From Acidimicrobiales bacterium (GTDB lineage Bacteria; Actinomycetota; Acidimicrobiia; Acidimicrobiales; MedAcidi-G1): a stretch of DNA of 51,453 nucleotides. Positions 46,614-51,453 of the stretch are shown here, piece after piece (the first letter of the stretch is position 1; each line of letters opens with the position of its first letter). The stretch spans positions 49,157 to 100,609 of the forward strand of contig JASLKK010000011.1 in assembly GCA_030747595.1 (NCBI GenBank). The letters are read 5' to 3'. The notes under the pieces were generated by a model that was given only the letters and a program-made list of their open reading frames with translations, was not told the DNA's origin and did not search any database. The position numbers and the translations under genes are program-made.

Positions 46614-48166
46614 TCGATGGTGCCGGGCGGTTTGGACGTGATGTCGTAGGCCACCCGATTGACGCCGTCGACCTCGTTGATGATGCGGTTGGACATCTTC
46701 TCGAGCAGGTCATAGGGCAGTCGGGCCCAGTCGGCCGTCATGGCGTCCTCGCTGGTGACCGCTCGGATGATGATCGGTTTGGCGTAGGTGCGCTCGTCGC
46801 CCAAGAAGCCCACAGACCCGATGTCGGGGAGCACGGCGAAGGCCTGCCAGACCTCGCGCTCCAAGCCGGCGCTACGAACCTCCTCGCGGACGATCAGGTC
46901 AGCGGCCTGAAGGATGGCCGTGGCCTCCGGGGTGACCTCGCCGATGATGCGTACACCGAGGCCGGGACCGGGGAACGGTTGGCGCCAAACGATCTCGTCG
47001 GGCAGCCCCAACTCGGAGCCCACGGCCCGCACCTCGTCCTTGAACAGGTTGCGAAGCGGCTCAACGAGGGCGAAGTTCATGTCGTCGGGCAAACCACCTA
47101 CGTTGTGGTGGCTCTTGATCTTGGCCGCATCCTTGGTGCCCGACTCGATGACGTCGGGGTACAGCGTCCCCTGGACGAGGAAGCGGGCGTCGGTGATCCC
47201 GCCCGAGGCATCCTCGAAGATCCGGATGAAGAGTTCGCCTATGGCCTTGCGCTTGCCCTCCGGATCGGTGACCCCGGCCAGCTTTTCGAAAAAGCGGTCG
47301 GCGGCCCGCACGTGGATGAGTTCGATGCCCTGAGTCTTCTGGAAGGTCTCGACGACCTGCTCGCCCTCGCCGGCTCGCATGAGGCCGGTGTCAACGAACA
47401 CGCAGGTCAGTTGATCCCCGATGGCATTGTGCACCAGCGCGGCGGCGACCGCTGAGTCGACGCCACCGGACAGCCCGCAGATGGCCTGTCCGGTGCCCAC
47501 CTGTTCGCGGATGGCATCCACCGACGAGTCGATGACCGAGGCCATCGTCCAATCCCCGGCACAGCCGCACACGTCGCGGACGAAGCGGCTGAGCAGATCC
47601 TGGCCGCATGGCGTGTGATGGACCTCGGGGTGGAACTGGACGGCGTACAAGCCGGCGTCGGGCGCCTCAAAGGCGGCCACCGGGGCGTCGGGCGACGAGG
47701 CGGTCACCGCGGCGCCGGCCGGCGGCTCGGTGATGGCGTCGAAGTGGCTCATCCAGACTGGATGGGTGCCGGTTCCAGCGTCAACCAGCAGGGCGCCTGG
47801 TTCGGCAACGGTCAGGTCGGTGCGGCCGTACTCTCCCCGCTCGTTGCGACCCACCGTGCCGCCACGCTGGTGCGCAACGAGTTGGGCTCCGTAGCAGATG
47901 CCCAGGATGGGCACGCCGAGGTCGTAGACGCCGGGGTCGATGCGCGGGGCGCCGGCCACGTGGACCGAAGCCGGCCCGCCACTGAAGATGATCCCGGACG
48001 GTGCCCGGGCGGCGAACTCCTCGGCCGTCAGGTCGTGGGGGACGATCTCGCTATAGACGTCGGCTTCGCGTACCCGTCGGGCGATGAGTTGCGCGTACTG
48101 AGCCCCGAAGTCGACGACCAGGATGCGGTCGTTGGCGTGGGCCCTCCCACCAGGGATCTTGGTCAC
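46604..48166 (-). CDS. guaA: GMP synthase (glutamine-hydrolysing)
   Basis: A 520-residue enzyme converting XMP to GMP with glutamine nitrogen. N-terminal class I amidotransferase with nucleophile Cys in [11 protein letters not shown] and His/Glu in [10 protein letters not shown], then the ATP-pyrophosphatase with PP-loop [14 protein letters not shown] and the C-terminal dimerisation domain ([17 protein letters not shown]; ending KPPGTIEWE). Preceded by guaB3 with an 18-bp gap. Length is normal. Confidence 0.98.
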   Translation of the reverse strand: MTKIPGGRAHANDRILVVDFGAQYAQLIARRVREADVYSEIVPHDLTAEEFAARAPSGIIFSGGPASVHVAGAPRIDPGVYDLGVPILGICYGAQLVAHQRGGTVGRNERGEYGRTDLTVAEPGALLVDAGTGTHPVWMSHFDAITEPPAGAAVTASSPDAPVAAFEAPDAGLYAVQFHPEVHHTPCGQDLLSRFVRDVCGCAGDWTMASVIDSSVDAIREQVGTGQAICGLSGGVDSAVAAALVHNAIGDQLTCVFVDTGLMRAGEGEQVVETFQKTQGIELIHVRAADRFFEKLAGVTDPEGKRKAIGELFIRIFEDASGGITDARFLVQGTLYPDVIESGTKDAAKIKSHHNVGGLPDDMNFALVEPLRNLFKDEVRAVGSELGLPDEIVWRQPFPGPGLGVRIIGEVTPEATAILQAADLIVREEVRSAGLEREVWQAFAVLPDIGSVGFLGDERTYAKPIIIRAVTSEDAMTADWARLPYDLLEKMSNRIINEVDGVNRVAYDITSKPPGTIEWE

Positions 48167-48184
48167 TGGGTCGGAGCGGTAGGC

Positions 48185-49348
48185 CTAGTGGCCCATCCCG
48201 ACGCCCTGGGACTTCTGCAACGCCTTGCCCTCGGTCTGGAGCGCCGGGGCCACCATGACCTCGGCCTTCTGAAACTCCTTCACGTCGACGTAGCCGCAGG
48301 TCGCCATCGAGGTACGCAGTCCTCCGAACAGGTTCAGTTTGCCGTCGTTCTCGTTGGCCGGGCCGAGGAGGATCTCCTCCAGCGTGCCCCGGGTAGTGGT
48401 CTGGACTCGGGCGCCGCGCGGCAGCGTCGGATGGAAGGTGGCCATCCCCCAGTGGTAGCCGTGGCCGGGCGCCTCGCTGGCGGCGGCCAACGGCGAGCCG
48501 ATCATCACAGCGTCGGCGCCACACACGATGGCCTTGGAGATGTCGCCCCCGGTAGCCATGCCGCCATCAGCGATGACTTGGCAGTAGACGCCGGTCTCGT
48601 CGAGGTGGCGCATACGGGCCGCCCGAACGTCGGCGATGGCTGTGGCCTGCGGAACGCCGAGGCCGAGCACCCCGCGGGTGGTACAGGCGTGGCCGGGTCC
48701 GACGCCGACCAGCACACCGGCCGCCCCGGTACGCATCAGATGGAGGGCCGCCTTATTGGTGGCACAGCCGCCCACGATTACTGGGATATCTAGTTGACGG
48801 ATGAACGTCTTGAGGTTCAGCGGTTCAACGGTGGACGACACGTGCTCGGCCGACACGACAGTGCCCTGGATGACCAGCATGTCGGGCTCGCCGGCCAAGA
48901 TCTCGTCCAGCAGGGCATTGGTGCGCTGTGGTGTGACCGACACGCACGACACGACCCCGGCGGCGTTGATCTCGCGGATCCGCTCGGTGACCAGGCCGGG
49001 GATGAGGGGCTGCTGGTTAAGCTCTTGCATCCGCTTGGTGGCCTTTTCGGTCGGCAGTTCAGCGATCTCGGCAAGGACGGAATCGGCGTCCTCGTAGCGG
49101 GTCCACAGGCCCTCAAGGTTGAGCACGCCCACGCCGCCCAGGCGGCCAATCTCGATAGCGGTGGCTGGGCTGACCACGCCATCCATGGCTGACGCCATGA
49201 GAGGTAGCTCGAACCGGTAGGCATCGATCTGCCAGGAGATGTCGACGTCCTCGGGGTCGCGTGTGCGGCGGCTGGGGACGATGGCGATGTCGTCGAACCC
49301 GTAGGCCCGTCGTCCGCTCTTGCCCATCCCGATCTCAATCTCGGCCAT
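48185..49348 (-). CDS. guaB3: GuaB3 family IMP dehydrogenase-related protein
   Basis: A 387-residue TIM-barrel protein of the GuaB3 branch found in actinobacteria and cyanobacteria; it lacks the CBS domains of the main GuaB and is often annotated IMP dehydrogenase/GMP reductase-like. Visible: MGKSGRRAYGFDDIAIVPSR, LPLMASAMDGVVSPATA, GGVGVLNLEGLWTRYED, and the GVGPGHACTTRGVLGLG loop with the active-site-position Cys. ATG 49348 behind GGGAG is preferred to GTG 49354. Precedes guaA. Whether it makes XMP is not certain for the subfamily. Confidence 0.93.
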   Translation of the reverse strand: MAEIEIGMGKSGRRAYGFDDIAIVPSRRTRDPEDVDISWQIDAYRFELPLMASAMDGVVSPATAIEIGRLGGVGVLNLEGLWTRYEDADSVLAEIAELPTEKATKRMQELNQQPLIPGLVTERIREINAAGVVSCVSVTPQRTNALLDEILAGEPDMLVIQGTVVSAEHVSSTVEPLNLKTFIRQLDIPVIVGGCATNKAALHLMRTGAAGVLVGVGPGHACTTRGVLGLGVPQATAIADVRAARMRHLDETGVYCQVIADGGMATGGDISKAIVCGADAVMIGSPLAAASEAPGHGYHWGMATFHPTLPRGARVQTTTRGTLEEILLGPANENDGKLNLFGGLRTSMATCGYVDVKEFQKAEVMVAPALQTEGKALQKSQGVGMGH

Positions 49349-49368
49349 GGTCACTCCCTGCCGAAGGT

Positions 49369-49423
49369 AATCGACTCCGCCCGGACGAGCCTCGGCGCTA
49401 GCCCCCGGAAAGAGTCGATTCTA
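49369..49423 (-). promoter_or_regulatory. Candidate guaB3 promoter with flanking 9-bp inverted repeat
   Basis: AATCGACTC (49369-49377) and GAGTCGATT (49412-49420) are exact inverted arms 34 bp apart in the guaB3 upstream region. On the minus strand the far arm overlaps a -10-like TAGAAT (49418-49423). The bases between can pair further (CCGG with CCGG), so the region could be either an operator pair or a leader stem. Evidence is sequence symmetry only. Confidence 0.4.
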
Positions 49424-49432
49424 GTCACGTGT

Positions 49433-49452
49433 GTCCCCGTCCGAAGGGGGAC
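49433..49452 (-). terminator. Weak hairpin after the decarboxylase gene
   Basis: GTCCCC (49433-49438) pairs with GGGGAC (49447-49452) around eight bases, 38 bp after the decarboxylase stop (49490) on the minus strand. Low support, as the stem is short and no T-run follows. Confidence 0.35.
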
Positions 49453-49489
49453 GCCAACCGTCATTTCGGGGCCCGCCAACGGGTACCGG

Positions 49490-50905
49490 TCAGGCCAGTT
49501 CGTCGAGTAGGTCGGCCAGTTCGGTGACGTGTTCAGCGGTGGTCCAGGTTCCGCCCACGGCCACCCGCAGCACGTACCGGTCGTCCAGGCGGGTGTGGGT
49601 CAGGAAGGCCCGACCGGAACCGTTGACGGCAGCCAGGAGGCGTTCGGAGGCCTCGTCGCCGTCGACGTGACGGAGGCACACCAGACCGAGGGACAGGGGT
49701 GCCACCAACTCGAGAGCCGGGTTGGCAGCCATCCGGTCGGCCAGGTCAGCCGCTGCCGCCACGTGGGCCCTGATGTGGGCTCGGAGGCCCTCTATCCCAT
49801 AGGAGCGCAGCACGAACCACAGTTTGAGGGCCCGGAAACGGCGGCCCAGGGGCACCTGCCAGTCGCGGTAGTCGACCACCTCGCCGGCGTCGCTGGCCGC
49901 GTTGCGGAGGTAGTCCGGGACGATGGACAGCGAGCCGACTAGTGGCGCAGAGTCAGCCACGTAGAACGCCGAGCAGTCGAAGTTGGTGAGAAGCCACTTG
50001 TGGGGATTGAAGCAGTAGCTGTCGACCCGATCCAGGCCATCCAGCAGGTGCCGGTGCTCGGGGCACACGGTGGCCGACCCAGCCCACGCTGCATCCACGT
50101 GCACCCACGCCCCCAACGGTTCGGTGATGTCGCAGACCCGGGCCACCGGGTCGATGGCTCCTGACGACGTGGTGCCCACCGTGGCGACGACCAGGCACGG
50201 CAGGAGGCCCTCGGCCACGTCGGCGGCCACCATGTCGGCCAGAGCATCGGCATCCATGGCGAAGTCAGCGTCGGTGGGCACGGCCCGCAGTTGCTCGCGG
50301 GCGAACCCCGCCACCAGGACGTCCTTTTCGATCGACGAGTGGGCCTGGGCCGACGTGTAGATCCGCATTCTTGGCAGTTCGGCGGCACCCCCCGACCGGT
50401 CGCGGGCGGCAAGCACGGCACATAGCGACGCCGACGAGGCCGAATCCTGGATCACGCCACCACCGGGACCGGAGGAATGGAACCGGTCGGGAAGTCCGCA
50501 GGCCTCGATCAGCCAATCCAGGACCAAGGTCTCCAGCTCGGTGCAGGCCGGACTAGTCGACCACATCATCCCCTGTACGCCGAGGCCAGCCGAGAGCAGT
50601 TCGCCGAGGATGGCCGGTGGGGAGGAATTGGCCGAGAAGAACCCGTAGAAGCCGGGATGCTGCCATTGGGTAGTGGCCGGAGCGATGAGACGATGGACGT
50701 CGCCCAATAGATCAGCGAACGGCTCTCCGGTCATGGGTGGTGAACCCGGCAGCGATCGGTAGACCTCGCCGGGAGCCACATCGGACACGATCGGTCGGGC
50801 GTGCCCCCCATCGCGGTGATCGTCCAGGAAGTCCGCAATCCAGTCCACGGCGGCTCGTCCGGCGGCCCGGAACTCCTCGGACGTCATGTGTTTGGGGCCA
50901 GCCAC
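49490..50905 (-). CDS. PLP-dependent decarboxylase (aromatic-L-amino-acid decarboxylase-like, group II)
   Basis: A ~471-residue pyridoxal-phosphate enzyme removing the carboxyl group of an amino acid. Family marks: WQHPGFYGFFSANSSPPAIL, SSASLCAVLAARDR, HSSIEKDVLVAGF, VATVGTTSSGAIDP, WVHVDAAWAGSA (Asp binding the PLP ring) and the Schiff-base Lys in YCFNPHKWLLTNFDC. Start GTG 50905 is preferred because AAGGAGG precedes it; ATG 50932 would add nine residues. Substrate (aromatic amino acid, or another) is not determined. Lies 10-37 bp after the NUDIX gene on the same strand. Confidence 0.92.
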   Translation of the reverse strand: MAGPKHMTSEEFRAAGRAAVDWIADFLDDHRDGGHARPIVSDVAPGEVYRSLPGSPPMTGEPFADLLGDVHRLIAPATTQWQHPGFYGFFSANSSPPAILGELLSAGLGVQGMMWSTSPACTELETLVLDWLIEACGLPDRFHSSGPGGGVIQDSASSASLCAVLAARDRSGGAAELPRMRIYTSAQAHSSIEKDVLVAGFAREQLRAVPTDADFAMDADALADMVAADVAEGLLPCLVVATVGTTSSGAIDPVARVCDITEPLGAWVHVDAAWAGSATVCPEHRHLLDGLDRVDSYCFNPHKWLLTNFDCSAFYVADSAPLVGSLSIVPDYLRNAASDAGEVVDYRDWQVPLGRRFRALKLWFVLRSYGIEGLRAHIRAHVAAAADLADRMAANPALELVAPLSLGLVCLRHVDGDEASERLLAAVNGSGRAFLTHTRLDDRYVLRVAVGGTWTTAEHVTELADLLDELA

Positions 50906-50942
50906 GGATCCTCCTTCAATCGCATCGGTCATCGAGCCATCC

Positions 50943-51453
50943 TCATGAATCGGCCCGGTAGTTCCGGTGGTCGTCCACCCCGAGAGCAACGGCCAACAAC
51001 TGGCGAAGCATGGCTGCCGTGGCGCCCCAAACAGTATCGCCGACCAGTTCAAAGAAGGTAATGATCCAAGGCTCTCCGTAGCGTGACCACTCCTCTTCCC
51101 GGTACACCTCATCGAGCAGTAGTTCGGACAATGGAACGTGGAGAACAGCCTCCACCTCGTCGGGATTGGGCACGAGGTTTGGTGGCCCGTCAAGAACGGC
51201 CACGTAAGGATGAATCAGGCTTCGACTACCCACTGTTACCAGGGGGTCCAGACGACCCAGCAGCCGGACGTCGGCCGGGTCCAGAGCAACCTCCTCGGTG
51301 GCTTCACGAAGGGCAGTGGCCCAGAGGTCGGGGTCTGTCGGATCATGGCGTCCACCGGGAAACGAGACCTCATGAGTGTGACTATCCAAATGCGGTGACC
51401 GGCGCGTCAGAACCACATGCGGTCCACCTCTGATTGGGTCGTCGTAGAGGGCG
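50943..51453 (-). CDS. NUDIX CoA pyrophosphatase-like (N-terminus cut by window edge)
   Basis: At least 170 residues; the frame continues past the window end, so the true start is outside. Visible: RGGPHVVLTRRSPHLDSHTH, EVSFPGGRHDPTDPDLWATA and LREATEEVALDPADV, the NUDIX box with the extended form typical of CoA-diphosphatases (NudL-type), then LDPLVTVGSRSLIHPYVAVL. Expected to clip CoA or derivatives to phosphopantetheine. Upstream genes are unknown. Confidence 0.9.
   Translation of the reverse strand, partial: ALYDDPIRGGPHVVLTRRSPHLDSHTHEVSFPGGRHDPTDPDLWATALREATEEVALDPADVRLLGRLDPLVTVGSRSLIHPYVAVLDGPPNLVPNPDEVEAVLHVPLSELLLDEVYREEEWSRYGEPWIITFFELVGDTVWGATAAMLRQLLAVALGVDDHRNYRADS

Overview
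The window is about 51.5 kb of GC-rich bacterial chromosome, densely coding, with most genes on the minus strand in long runs that overlap by 1-25 bp. Several families point to Actinomycetota: a DUF3263 protein, a LytR C-terminal-domain protein, an LppM-like lipoprotein domain, a CysO-like sulfur carrier, GuaB3, a DUF2342 metalloprotease, a TIGR03086 protein and an F420-type luciferase-like oxidoreductase. The combination and GC content suggest an acidimicrobial (possibly marine) lineage; that placement is inference. There is no phage, IS element, integrase, rRNA or CRISPR array. Both ends cut a gene.

Layout. 1-7.2 kb (minus): a GNAT acetyltransferase, an M20 amidohydrolase and a dipeptide/oligopeptide-type ABC importer (dppD, dppF, substrate-binding protein, start of dppB). 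The binding protein joins a taurine-type and an oligopeptide-type domain in one 916-residue lipoprotein. 7.3-12.7 kb: PAC2 protein, NUDIX hydrolase, glnD and amt, with a GlnR-like operator before amt. 12.8-15.7 kb: fdhD, hemQ, larE and a hypothetical gene. 15.7-19.9 kb: groEL with a CIRCE element, a CysO-like carrier, glycerate kinase, LytR_C protein, DUF3263 protein. 19.9-21.1 kb: a decayed gene copy, tRNA-Thr(TGT) and a membrane protein whose C-terminus matches the decayed copy. 21.1-30.4 kb: ispD-ispF-rlmB, a Crp/Fnr regulator, a dienelactone hydrolase, radA, an LppM-like/HAD-like fusion, clpC. 30.6-40.7 kb: polyprenyl synthase, then a long minus-strand housekeeping run (small membrane protein, DUF2342, tilS, hpt, folE, folP, phosphatase-like protein, folB, folK, a panC remnant, nadC, coaX, lysS) beginning beside tRNA-Thr(CGT). 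40.8-51.4 kb: pcrA/uvrD, F420-type oxidoreductase, a three-gene set of uncertain role, guaA, guaB3, a PLP-dependent decarboxylase and a NUDIX CoA pyrophosphatase.

How genes fit together. The folE-folP-folB-folK set makes the folate precursor dihydropteroate; nadC and coaX serve NAD and CoA synthesis; ispD, ispF and the polyprenyl synthase serve isoprenoids; hpt, guaA and guaB3 serve purines; amt and glnD serve nitrogen sensing. The most unusual items are the two-domain binding protein, a membrane-tethered HAD domain lacking its nucleophile, a phosphatase-like protein lacking its catalytic Cys and Arg inside the folate operon, and the panC remnant before nadC.
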